From: 39-52-133 sp041488395
Lineage (GTDB): Bacteria > Pseudomonadota > Gammaproteobacteria > Burkholderiales > Gallionellaceae
Direction: 5' to 3'
DNA: 23,932 nt
Assembly (NCBI GenBank): GCA_041488395.1
Contig: JBGPPE010000032.1
Coordinates: forward strand, 1-23,932
Under the pieces are notes generated by a model. It ran no database searches, had not been told where the DNA came from, and was given only the letters and a program-made list of their open reading frames with translations. Position numbers and translations under genes: made by a program. Below, in pieces: positions 6,831-14,837 of the stretch (its first letter is position 1; each line of letters opens with the position of its first letter).

Positions 6831-9065
6831 TTAACGCAAACCTTGCGCAGCCGGTTCGCGGGGAGGATCGTTGAGTTTGGTATAACCGGGCACGCTCAGG
6901 CGCAGAGCATCCAGTGGATCTGGTCCCACGCGGATCAGCTCATTCAATTCGAGCTGCAAAAAGAGTCCGGTTGATGTCTCCTGGGTGGCCGTGGCAAATT
7001 GCTGCCCCACCAGCCGCACTGCCCAGCAGTCCTGATTATACTCAACCCCGGCCAGCACCTCTACCGCACGCTGGTCCAGCAACGAGTAATTGTAACGCCC
7101 GACGGCATGCCACCTGCCCCACAACAGCCATTGCGTCGACATGTCGATTTGCCGCAACGCATCCCCGGTCATGCGATAACCCAGATTGAACACCTTGCCC
7201 GCTTCCGGCGTGTAGCGCCCGGTAAAGGTATACATTTCGTTGCGCGATTCATTCGGGTTGTACTGCAGCAAACCATCGAGCGAGAGCGCGCGCGTCACCT
7301 TGCCGCCTACGCCGAGCAGTATGTCGGACTTGTTGGTCGTTGCCGTTGGTGCCACCAGATTGACGCGCGGCGTCTCCAGGCTGAAGCGCTCGCCCAGCAT
7401 GACACGCAGGCGCTCGCTGCCGGTATCAGCTTCCAGCAAACGCGAGGTCAGCGCCAGCGTGACCTGATTCGCGTCGCCGATGCGGTCATTGCCGAAAAAG
7501 CGGTTCTCCATAAACATCTGGCCAAAACTGAACGGCGCCTGTGCCGTGTCAAAATTCGGCAGCATGTCCTGATTTTCGTACGGCACATACACGTAATAGG
7601 CACGCGGCTCCACGGTTTGCACATAGTCGGTGGAAGCCATATTGAATTCGCGTTCCAGCGTCATACCGCTATCCAGGCTGAATATCGGCAAGGTGCGCTC
7701 AAAGTGCTGCTGCGTGCCCGGATTATTGACCCCCAGGGTATATTGCGTATTGTGCACGCCCAGCTTGGGCGTCACGTAGTAAGCGGGATCACTGATCAAG
7801 GGATAACTCACCGTCGGGTAAAGCACCACACGGTTGCCATTGACCGCAGTGGGATGGCTGAAATCCACATATTCAGCGCTCAGCGCCAGATTCGAGCCGG
7901 CCAGCACCTGGTGCGCGGCCAGGTTGAGTTGCGGCAGCCGCTGATAGGGCACCACCACCGGGGCCTCCGGATCCTGCAGCGTCTGGTAGCGCTGCACCCG
8001 CAGCGAGCTCGACCACCAGGTGCTGCCATAGGTCAACACGCCCTCCTGCAACAGGTTTTTCTGTGCCGCATCGCCGAGCGATCCGGACAAATCGCGGAAA
8101 TAGGCGTCATCGGATACGGCGGTGTAATTGATCGCCGCCCCCACCCCGCCGCCCAGGTTCTGCGTGTGCACGAGTGCCGAGCGAGAACGTTCCTGATGCG
8201 TCAACTGATCGTAGGGCAGATCGTCATAGTGCAGTTCGCTCATGAAGCTCTGCCCCATGTAGCGGAATTCGTTGTTGTACAGCGTGCCGCGCTTGTCCAT
8301 CACGCGGGGCGCCAGCGTCGCATCCATGTTGCTGGCGATATTCCAGTAGAAAGGTACGGTGATCTCGCTGCCGCCCTTGTTGGTGCCGCCGAACAACGGC
8401 CCCATGAAACCCGATTTACGCTGATTGTTTAACGGGAAGTCCATCCATGGCGTGTAGAAGATAGGCACATCCTTGAACACGATACGGGCGTTATAGGCCT
8501 GGCCGATCTGGGTGTTACGGTCCAGATCAAGCTCACTCATGCGTACCTGCCAATCCTCGTTGCCAATCGGGCAGGTGGTGTAACGCGCGTCCTCAAAGGT
8601 AAAATTTTTCTTGCCCTGCATGTGCATCGTTGTGGCAGAACCACGCGCCTTGGTGTCACTGAAGGTAAACTCAGGCCGCGTCATCTCGCCGACATTGCTG
8701 TCAATATTCACCTGCAGCCTGTCTCCTGTCACCGTTGCGCCTTGCTGCTGCAGGCGCACCGAGCCATCGGCGGTCAGGTCCTTGCTGACCTGCATGAACA
8801 GCAAGTGGTCGGCCGCAATCGACTGGTCATCCGAGCGCAACTCCACCTCGCCGGTCGCCTCGACCTGCTGCTCAGCCTTCGCTTCCAGGCGGCGTGCGGT
8901 AATAAAAACCGGCGCAGCCTCGTTGCCTGGCGGCGCTTTCTTGAAAGTGCGATCCAGCTTGAGCGGCGCAGCATCTGCCTGCGCGGGTGTAGCATCCTGC
9001 GCACAGCTGGCCGATGAAAATGCGTAGAAGACAGAGAGGGTAACGAGCTTAATGCGGAAACGCAT
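6831..9065 (-). CDS. lptD: LPS-assembly outer-membrane protein LptD
   Basis: LptD is the beta-barrel that with the lipoprotein LptE inserts lipopolysaccharide into the outer leaflet. The 744-residue protein has a signal peptide (residues 1-22, SASCA-QD), an OstA/LptA-like jellyroll (about 50-165; ARRLEAKAEQQVEATGEVEL, DHLLFMQVSKDLTADGSVRL) and a long barrel with KDVPIFYTPWMDFPLNNQRKSGF at its start and LQLELNELIRVG near its end. Outside the signal peptide only two cysteines are visible, C165 (TTCPIGNEDW) and C680 (NQDCWAV). They correspond in place to one interdomain disulfide of E. coli LptD, so this version seems to need a single disulfide. It is first in the lptD-surA-pdxA-rsmA run. Confidence 0.96.
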   Translation of the reverse strand: MRFRIKLVTLSVFYAFSSASCAQDATPAQADAAPLKLDRTFKKAPPGNEAAPVFITARRLEAKAEQQVEATGEVELRSDDQSIAADHLLFMQVSKDLTADGSVRLQQQGATVTGDRLQVNIDSNVGEMTRPEFTFSDTKARGSATTMHMQGKKNFTFEDARYTTCPIGNEDWQVRMSELDLDRNTQIGQAYNARIVFKDVPIFYTPWMDFPLNNQRKSGFMGPLFGGTNKGGSEITVPFYWNIASNMDATLAPRVMDKRGTLYNNEFRYMGQSFMSELHYDDLPYDQLTHQERSRSALVHTQNLGGGVGAAINYTAVSDDAYFRDLSGSLGDAAQKNLLQEGVLTYGSTWWSSSLRVQRYQTLQDPEAPVVVPYQRLPQLNLAAHQVLAGSNLALSAEYVDFSHPTAVNGNRVVLYPTVSYPLISDPAYYVTPKLGVHNTQYTLGVNNPGTQQHFERTLPIFSLDSGMTLEREFNMASTDYVQTVEPRAYYVYVPYENQDMLPNFDTAQAPFSFGQMFMENRFFGNDRIGDANQVTLALTSRLLEADTGSERLRVMLGERFSLETPRVNLVAPTATTNKSDILLGVGGKVTRALSLDGLLQYNPNESRNEMYTFTGRYTPEAGKVFNLGYRMTGDALRQIDMSTQWLLWGRWHAVGRYNYSLLDQRAVEVLAGVEYNQDCWAVRLVGQQFATATQETSTGLFLQLELNELIRVGPDPLDALRLSVPGYTKLNDPPREPAAQGLR

Positions 9066-9135
9066 GGTGCGGGATAGTCAAATTAAGGTGGTAAAATCGC
9101 ACAAATCCAAGATTTAGGCAATCAAACACCATCAC
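9066..9135. promoter_or_regulatory. Divergent lptD / amgK intergenic region
   Basis: 70 bases separate the divergent starts. On the plus strand GTAAAAT at 9091-9097 resembles a -10 box about 40 bases before the amgK ATG, the same distance as the TAAAAT before the rubredoxin gene. A good -35 is not visible. On the minus strand TTGGAT (about 9106-9111) could be a -35 for lptD with a poor AT-rich -10. No recognisable sigma-E consensus was found. Confidence 0.3.
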
Positions 9136-10137
9136 ATGAAACGTCAACAGCTCATCAATGACTGGCTTGCCAGTCTCTACCCCGGACAAACTTTCACCCT
9201 GGCACCGGCTTCAGCCGACGCCAGTTTTCGCCGCTATTTCCGCGCCACCCTTGCCGAGCGCACGCTGATCGTGATGGATGCACCGCCCGAGCACGAGAAC
9301 TGCGGGCCGTTCATCCACATCGACCGGCTGTTCGCCACGGCCGGCGTACATGTGCCGCAGATCATTGCGCAGGACCTGGACCAGGGCTTTCTGCTGCTGA
9401 GCGACCTGGGCAACACCACCTATCTGCAGGCGCTCGCCGATGGCAAAGCCAGCACGGCACGCGAACTGTATAGCGCGGCAACCGATGCACTGATCCAGAT
9501 CCAGCTTGCCAGCCGCGAACATGAGCTGCCCGATTACGATGAGGCACTGTTGCTGCGCGAAATGCGTTTGTTCCCGGAGTGGTACATCGGCAAACACCTG
9601 CAGGCGACACTCAGCGCCGAACAGAGCGCCATGCTGGAAAACACCTTCCAGCTCATCATCCGCAACAACCTGGCACAGCCGCGCACCTATGTGCATCGCG
9701 ACTACCATTCGCGTAACCTGATGCTCAGCGCCCCCAACCCCGGCATCCTGGATTTCCAGGACGCCGTCTACGGCCCGATCACCTATGATCTCGCGTCGCT
9801 GTTCAAGGATGCCTATATCCGCTGGGAAGAGGCCGACATTCTGGACTGGCTGATCCGTTACTGGGAAAACGCGCGCAAGGCCGGCCTGCCGATACATGCC
9901 GACTTCGGCGACTTCTACCGCGACTATGAATGGATGGGTGTACAGCGCCACCTCAAGGTGCTGGGCATTTTTGCGCGCCTGTACCACAGAGACGGCAAGG
10001 AGGGCTACCTCAAGGACCTGCCGCTGGTGATGGACTACCTGCACCGCGCCTGTGAGCGCTATATCGACCTCAAGCCCTTGCTGCGCCTGCTCGACGACCT
10101 GGAAGTAAACAAGCCTGCAGTGGGATACACGTTTTGA
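9136..10137 (+). CDS. amgK: N-acetylmuramate/N-acetylglucosamine anomeric kinase AmgK
   Basis: AmgK phosphorylates MurNAc (and GlcNAc) at C1 in the recycling route that bypasses MurA and de novo UDP-MurNAc synthesis, first described in Pseudomonas. The 333-residue protein has the aminoglycoside-phosphotransferase/choline-kinase fold: N-terminal SADASFRRYFRATL, catalytic loop VHRDYHSRNLM with HRD at 187-189, and metal-binding LDFQD at 205-209 followed by AVYGPITYDLASLFKD, typical of AmgK. The next gene is MurU, which uses its product, and lptD is divergent next to it, as in pseudomonads. The context makes AmgK much more likely than a generic phosphotransferase. Confidence 0.93.
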   Translation: MKRQQLINDWLASLYPGQTFTLAPASADASFRRYFRATLAERTLIVMDAPPEHENCGPFIHIDRLFATAGVHVPQIIAQDLDQGFLLLSDLGNTTYLQALADGKASTARELYSAATDALIQIQLASREHELPDYDEALLLREMRLFPEWYIGKHLQATLSAEQSAMLENTFQLIIRNNLAQPRTYVHRDYHSRNLMLSAPNPGILDFQDAVYGPITYDLASLFKDAYIRWEEADILDWLIRYWENARKAGLPIHADFGDFYRDYEWMGVQRHLKVLGIFARLYHRDGKEGYLKDLPLVMDYLHRACERYIDLKPLLRLLDDLEVNKPAVGYTF

Positions 10138-10158
10138 ATCGACTCACTCTGCGCATCA

Positions 10159-10193
10159 CCCCTCCCCCCATCCCGCTTACGGGAGAGGGCGAG
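10159..10193. repeat. Degenerate copy of a CTCTCCCGC...GCGGGAGAG palindromic repeat
   Basis: In the 76-base amgK-murU gap, CCCATCCCG (about 10168-10176) and CGGGAGAGGG (10180-10189) form an imperfect palindrome. It shares CCCGCTT and CGGGAGAGGG-type arms with the perfect copy inside mpl at 18738-18763. This looks like a dispersed REP-like family. It is close to the murU start (10214) and could form a stem in the mRNA between the two genes. Family membership is inferred from two copies only. Confidence 0.55.
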
Positions 10194-10213
10194 TACGTGA
10201 AAGGCGAAAAATC

Positions 10214-10936
10214 ATGAAGGTCATGCTGCTGGCTGCCGGGCGCGGCGAACGCATGCGCCCGCTCACCGACCACACCCCCAAACCGCTGCTGATGGTGGCC
10301 GGCAAGCCGCTGATCGTCTGGCACATCGAGCGCCTCGCCCGCGCCGGTCTGTGCGACCTGGTGATCAACCATGCCCACCTCGGCCAGCAGATCGAAACCG
10401 CACTGGCTGACGGCAGCCAGTTCGGCGTGCGCATCCGCTATTCGCCGGAGAACCCCGCGCTGGAGACCGCCGGCGGCATCGCCAATGCCCTGCACCTGCT
10501 TGGCGATGCGCCCTTTGCCGTGATCAACGGCGACATCTACTGCGACTATGACCTGGCCCAATTGCCGCGCCATGCCGCCGCGCTGGCTGCCGGCAACGAC
10601 GCCGCCCATCTGGTGCTGGTGAACAATCCGGCGCATCACCCCGCTGGGGACTTCTGCCTGCGGGCCGGGCGCATCGTTCCCGCGCCGGCAGCGCAAGATG
10701 TGCCCCCCCCCGCCAAGCTGACCTTCAGCGGCATCGGTGTGTACCAGCCCGCCATGTTCCGCAGCATAGTTCGCGGCACTGCCGCACCGCTCGCCCCCCT
10801 GCTGCGCACCCACATCGCACAGGACAGGATCAGCGGTGAGCACCACAGCGGCCACTGGGTCGATGTCGGCACGCCGCAACGCCTGCAAGAGCTCGACAAG
10901 CTGCTGCGTGCACCGCACAATACCGCCCATGTTTAA
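10214..10936 (+). CDS. murU: N-acetylmuramate alpha-1-phosphate uridylyltransferase MurU
   Basis: MurU makes UDP-MurNAc from MurNAc-1-phosphate and UTP, completing the AmgK-MurU recycling shortcut. This 240-residue nucleotidyltransferase shows the pyrophosphorylase signature LAAGRGERMRPLTDHTPKPLL at 6-26 (split by no insertion), with K23, and INGDIYCDYDL with metal-binding D107. GIGVYQPAMF and HWVDVGTPQRLQEL near the C-terminus also fit MurU and distinguish it from larger glucose-1-phosphate thymidylyltransferases. AAAGG precedes the ATG. The coding sequence contains a run of nine C (10703-10711). The end overlaps pepP by 8 bases. Confidence 0.92.
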   Translation: MKVMLLAAGRGERMRPLTDHTPKPLLMVAGKPLIVWHIERLARAGLCDLVINHAHLGQQIETALADGSQFGVRIRYSPENPALETAGGIANALHLLGDAPFAVINGDIYCDYDLAQLPRHAAALAAGNDAAHLVLVNNPAHHPAGDFCLRAGRIVPAPAAQDVPPPAKLTFSGIGVYQPAMFRSIVRGTAAPLAPLLRTHIAQDRISGEHHSGHWVDVGTPQRLQELDKLLRAPHNTAHV

Positions 10937-12233
10937 TCCTGCCATTTACGCCCAGCGTCGCGCACGACTGCAACAGCAAATGCAGCGCGGTATCGCGGTG
11001 CTGCCCACTGCCCCCGAGCAGATACGCAACGGCGACGCACATTACCCTTTTCGCTTTGACAGCCATTTCCACTACCTCACCGGCTTTGACGAGCCGGAAG
11101 CGGTGCTGGTACTCATCGCCGGCGCGCAGCCACAGTCCATCCTGTTCTGTCGCGAGAAGGACATGGAGCGCGAAATCTGGGATGGCTTTCGCCACGGCCC
11201 GGATGGCGCACGCAGCGAATTCGGTTTCGACGCCGCCTTCCCCATCGCGCAGCTCGACAGCAAACTCATCGAGCTGATGGGCAACCAGTCCGCGCTGTAC
11301 CACCCCCTGGGCGCGCACGCAGTGTGGGACGACCGCATCCTCGAGCTGCGTAGCCGCGTGCAGGCACAGGCGCGCAGCGGCATTACCGCACCGAATGAAA
11401 TTCACGACGTGCGCATGCTGCTGGACGAAATGCGTCTGTTCAAGGATGAACATGAGCTGGTCACCATGCGCCGCGCCGGCGTCATCTCGGCTGCGGCGCA
11501 GGTACGCGCGATGCGTGCCACGCGCCCCGGCAAAATGGAATACGAAATCGAAGCCGAACTGCTGCACGAGTTTCGCCGCTGCGGCGCCCAGGGGCCGGCC
11601 TACACCTCCATCGTGGCGGGCGGTGCCAACGCCTGCGTGCTGCACTACATCAGCAACAACGCAGCACTCAAGGACGGCGACCTGCTGCTGATCGATGCCG
11701 CCTGCGAGCTGGACGGTTACGCCGCCGACATCACCCGCACCTTTCCGGTGAATGGCCGTTTCAGCGCCGCACAGAAAGATGTGTATGAGATGGTGCTGGC
11801 GGCACAGGCTGCCGCCATCGAGGCCGCACACCCCGGCGCGCACTGGAACCAGCCGCACGATGCCGCACTGAAGGTGCTGGCGCAGGGCCTGATCGACCTC
11901 AAGCTGTGCACGGGCAGTATCGATACGGTACTGGAGAGTGGCGACTACCGCCGCTTCTACATGCACCGCACCGGCCACTGGCTGGGCATGGACGTGCACG
12001 ATGTCGGCAACTACAAGCAAAATGGCGAGTGGCGTTTGCTGGAACCCGGCATGACGCTCACTGTCGAACCCGGCTGCTACATCCGCCCGGCGGACAATGT
12101 GCCGCAAGCTCTGTGGAATATCGGCATCCGCATCGAGGATGATGTGGCCATCAGCGCAGCGGGATGCGAGGTGCTGACCGATGCGGTACCCAAATCTGTC
12201 GCGGCGATCGAAGAATTGATGAGAACGGCATGA
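10929..12233 (+). CDS. pepP: Xaa-Pro aminopeptidase P
   Basis: PepP removes N-terminal residues that precede proline; it is a dinuclear manganese enzyme of the pita-bread fold in the cytoplasm. Starting at the ATG that overlaps the end of murU, the protein has 434 residues, close to the E. coli length. All five metal ligands are present: D256 (LLIDAACE), D267 (AADITRTF), H350 (RTGHWLGMDVHD), E380 (LTVEPGCYI) and E403 (GIRIEDDV). The N-terminal creatinase-like domain opens with NPAIYAQRRARL. A further upstream start at 10836 would lie inside murU and is rejected. The stop overlaps the ubiH start by ATGA. Confidence 0.96.
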   Translation: MFNPAIYAQRRARLQQQMQRGIAVLPTAPEQIRNGDAHYPFRFDSHFHYLTGFDEPEAVLVLIAGAQPQSILFCREKDMEREIWDGFRHGPDGARSEFGFDAAFPIAQLDSKLIELMGNQSALYHPLGAHAVWDDRILELRSRVQAQARSGITAPNEIHDVRMLLDEMRLFKDEHELVTMRRAGVISAAAQVRAMRATRPGKMEYEIEAELLHEFRRCGAQGPAYTSIVAGGANACVLHYISNNAALKDGDLLLIDAACELDGYAADITRTFPVNGRFSAAQKDVYEMVLAAQAAAIEAAHPGAHWNQPHDAALKVLAQGLIDLKLCTGSIDTVLESGDYRRFYMHRTGHWLGMDVHDVGNYKQNGEWRLLEPGMTLTVEPGCYIRPADNVPQALWNIGIRIEDDVAISAAGCEVLTDAVPKSVAAIEELMRTA

Positions 12234-13387
12234 ATGAACATTGCGACATCGCGATCATAGGCGGCGGCCCGGTGGGCGCTGCACTGGCGCTCGCGCTGCG
12301 CGACAGCGGCCTCGTCATCGTGGTGCTGGAAGCACGCAAGGCCGAGCAGGCCGCCGCCGACCCGCGTGCCCTGGCGCTGTCCTACGGCAGCCGCCTGCTG
12401 CTTGATCGTCTCGGTGTGTGGCAGGCCATCGCGCAGATCTCCGCTATCCGCCACATCCATGTCTCGCAGAAGGGCAGCTTCGGCCGCACCCTGCTGCATG
12501 CCGACAAGCTGGAGGTACCCGAGCTCGGCTACGTCCTGCCTTACCCCGCCTTGCACGCCGCCCTGCTGCAAGCCCTGCACAGCAGCCCTGCGACCTGCCT
12601 GGATGGCGCCACGGTTACCGGGCTGCACACGCATGCCGATGGCGCACGCATCGACTATGAGCTGAACGGCCAGGCGCTGCAGCTGCATGCGCGCCTGGCG
12701 GTGGTAGCCGACGGTGGCAAATTGCTGGAGGCAGCACATCCGCCTGAGGTGCACGATTACGGGCAGAGTGCCGTGATCGCTCATCTCACCTGCAGCCAGT
12801 TCCAGCCCGACACTGCGTTCGAGCGTTTCACCGCGCAGGGCCCGGTTGCCCTGCTGCCCTACCGTGCTGGCTACGAGCTGGTGTGGACCATGCCGCACGC
12901 GCTCGCACAGGACGTATTGAGCTGGGATGATGCGCATTTCCTCGCGCAGCTGCACCAGCACTTTGGCGACAGGGTCGGCGACTTCCTTACGGTCGGTCCG
13001 CGCAGCTGCTTCCCGCTGCGCCTCCGGCGCGCACCCGACACCACTCTGGCGCACACCGCGCTGATCGGCAACGCCGCGCAAACCCTGCACCCGGTATCCG
13101 GCCAGGGCTTCAATCTGGGGCTGCGCGATGCCTGGGAGCTGGCCCGGGAAATACTCGGCACGGAACAGCAAGCGCTGGGCTCACCCGCCATGCTGGCTGC
13201 CTACCGCAGCAGCCGCCGCCTCGATCGCAACGGCGTGATCCGCTTTACCGACGGCCTGGTGCGCCTGTTTTCCAACGACCTGCCTCTGCTCGGCAGTGCG
13301 CGTGGCGCTTCGCTCAGCCTGCTCGACTGCCTGCCTCCTGCCAAGCAATTCGTGGCGCGACGCATGATGTTCGGTGCCAACGGGTAA
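12230..13387 (+). CDS. ubiH: UbiH-type FAD-dependent ubiquinone biosynthesis hydroxylase
   Basis: This flavin monooxygenase hydroxylates the aromatic ring of a ubiquinone precursor. The 385-residue protein has the N-terminal dinucleotide-binding GGGPVG at 11-16 in DIAIIGGGPVGAALALAL, an RALALSYGSRLLLDRLGVW block, and the C-terminal FAD/ribityl motif GNAAQTLHPVSGQGFNLGLRD. The last has the GN (not GD) form of UbiH. The ATG overlaps the pepP stop by 4 bases, and pepP-ubiH adjacency is common in proteobacteria. UbiF/UbiI/VisC relatives share the fold, so ring-position specificity follows from the motif form and gene order rather than proof. Confidence 0.88.
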   Translation: MNEHCDIAIIGGGPVGAALALALRDSGLVIVVLEARKAEQAAADPRALALSYGSRLLLDRLGVWQAIAQISAIRHIHVSQKGSFGRTLLHADKLEVPELGYVLPYPALHAALLQALHSSPATCLDGATVTGLHTHADGARIDYELNGQALQLHARLAVVADGGKLLEAAHPPEVHDYGQSAVIAHLTCSQFQPDTAFERFTAQGPVALLPYRAGYELVWTMPHALAQDVLSWDDAHFLAQLHQHFGDRVGDFLTVGPRSCFPLRLRRAPDTTLAHTALIGNAAQTLHPVSGQGFNLGLRDAWELAREILGTEQQALGSPAMLAAYRSSRRLDRNGVIRFTDGLVRLFSNDLPLLGSARGASLSLLDCLPPAKQFVARRMMFGANG

Positions 13388-13393
13388 ACCGCG

Positions 13394-14308
13394 ATGACCG
13401 CACAAAGACAAAAACTGGCCATCCTGTTTGCCGACATCAGCGGCAGCACCGCGCTCTACGACAAACTGGGCGATGAGACGGCACGCCGCCTGGTGGCGCG
13501 CTGCCTGACCATCATGAGCAGCGGCATCGCAAGCTTTGGCGGCAAGCTGGTCAAAACGCTGGGCGATGAAATCATGTGCACCTTTCCCAGCGCTGAAGCC
13601 GCGCTGCGCGCCGCCAGCGAAATGCAGCTGGCGATCCAGACCGACAGCCAGCACAGCGAACACCCGCTCTATATCCGTGTCGGCTTCCATTATGGCGACG
13701 TCTTGTGCGAAACCGGCGACGTCTACGGCGATGCCGTCAACATGGCCGCACGCGTTACCGCGATCACGCGCACCAACCAGATTATGACCACCACGGCGGT
13801 AGTCGACGCCCTGCCTGCCGGGCTGCATGAAAAGGTACGCAAAATCCTGCGCGCCGAATTCAAGGGCAAACAGGAGCAGTTCGATATTTTCCAGGTGAGC
13901 TGGGAACGTGACGATGTCGAGAGCACCCGCATCGGCATCCCGGCATACCGCCGCAATGCGCTTGCCGACGAACTGACCCTGCGCTATCGCGGCGAAACCC
14001 ATCTGGTCAACGAAATGAGCCGCAGCGTGCTGCTGGGGCGCGAAGCCAGCTGCCAGCTGGTGGTAAAAAACGATTTCGCTTCGCGCCAGCACGCGCATGT
14101 GGAATTGCGCCTGGGCAAATTCATTATTTCCGATCACAGCATCAACGGCACCTACATCCGCTTCAGCAGCGGCCAGATCGTGCGCATCAACCGTGAGGAA
14201 GCCGTGTTGCTGGGCAGCGGCTCTATCAGTCTGGGACAATCCTTTGCCGACCACCCGACTGAACTGATCGAGTTTTCCATTCCGCCGCGCGCGGAACAAC
14301 ACGCTTAG
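13394..14308 (+). CDS. Class III nucleotide cyclase with C-terminal FHA domain (catalytically complete)
   Basis: A soluble 304-residue protein with no signal peptide or membrane segment. Residues about 6-170 are a class III adenylate/guanylate cyclase domain. The two metal aspartates are D14 (LFADISGST) and D58 (KTLGDEI), the purine-selecting pair K54 and D109 (TGDVYGDAVN), and the transition-state residues N116 and R120 (VNMAAR). All six are intact, and the K/D pair suggests ATP as substrate. Residues about 195-295 are an FHA phosphothreonine-binding domain: LGR at 214-216, SRQH at 230-233, NGTYIRF at 251-257. It begins 6 bases after ubiH. The paired paralogue downstream has lost catalytic residues. 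The domain calls are firm; signal and partner are unknown. Confidence 0.9.
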   Translation: MTAQRQKLAILFADISGSTALYDKLGDETARRLVARCLTIMSSGIASFGGKLVKTLGDEIMCTFPSAEAALRAASEMQLAIQTDSQHSEHPLYIRVGFHYGDVLCETGDVYGDAVNMAARVTAITRTNQIMTTTAVVDALPAGLHEKVRKILRAEFKGKQEQFDIFQVSWERDDVESTRIGIPAYRRNALADELTLRYRGETHLVNEMSRSVLLGREASCQLVVKNDFASRQHAHVELRLGKFIISDHSINGTYIRFSSGQIVRINREEAVLLGSGSISLGQSFADHPTELIEFSIPPRAEQHA

Positions 14309-14325
14309 CTATCAGAGGTGCAACC

Positions 14326-14820
14326 ATGGCATTGCCGACAGCCTCACATCTGAAAACACTGCTCATCGCCGCCGTCTGGCTGACACTGGCTGGCGCGCTG
14401 TTTTATTTAATCAACCTGCAGGTGCACCCCAACACGAGCGCTCAGCTTGCCTCCTCTCCCGAGGTCACCCTGAAACGCGATCTCGCCGGCCATTACCGCG
14501 CCGAGGCTTTTATCAACGGCATCAAAACACCGGTGATGGTGGATACCGGTGCAACCGATGTCGCCATCTCGCAGAGCCTGGCCGACAAGCTGGGCCTGCA
14601 CAGCATCAATGCCATTCGCACTGAAACCGCCAATGGCGACACGGTCAGCTATATGACGCGACTGGCCACGGTGCAATTGGGCGGCATCGTCGCGCATGAT
14701 GTGTCCGCCTCGATTACACCGCGCCTGGGCGACGAAATACTGCTGGGCATGTCTTTTCTGAACCGCATGGATGTGCGCCTGTACCAGGGCACCATGACCA
14801 TCCGCGCCATCCATGATTAG
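14326..14820 (+). CDS. Membrane-anchored retropepsin-like aspartic protease
   Basis: A 164-residue protein with one N-terminal hydrophobic segment (about 11-31) and no cleavage motif, so probably anchored in the inner membrane with the protease domain in the periplasm. The domain (about 50-164) holds VMVDTGATDVAIS, with catalytic D73 in the DTG triad, a flap-like NGDTVSYMTRLATVQLGGI, and EILLGMSFLNRMDV, the second hydrophobic-hydrophobic-Gly element of the clan AA fold. One DTG per chain means it must dimerise, as retropepsins do. This matches the TIGR02281-type bacterial clan AA family by recollection. It lies 17 bases from each flanking cyclase-FHA gene. Its substrate is unknown. Confidence 0.85.
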   Translation: MALPTASHLKTLLIAAVWLTLAGALFYLINLQVHPNTSAQLASSPEVTLKRDLAGHYRAEAFINGIKTPVMVDTGATDVAISQSLADKLGLHSINAIRTETANGDTVSYMTRLATVQLGGIVAHDVSASITPRLGDEILLGMSFLNRMDVRLYQGTMTIRAIHD

Positions 14821-14837
14821 GCCAAACAGAGCGCCAG

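Noticed and set aside
6999..8432. Long open frame opposite lptD (about 477 codons)
   Set aside because: It is rich in Arg, His and Gln, has no recognisable domain and lies fully antisense to a clear lptD; it is a GC-rich shadow frame.
10830..13171. Long minus-strand open frames opposite pepP and ubiH
   Set aside because: Compositionally biased antisense shadows of two well-supported genes with intact catalytic motifs; no start signals or domains.
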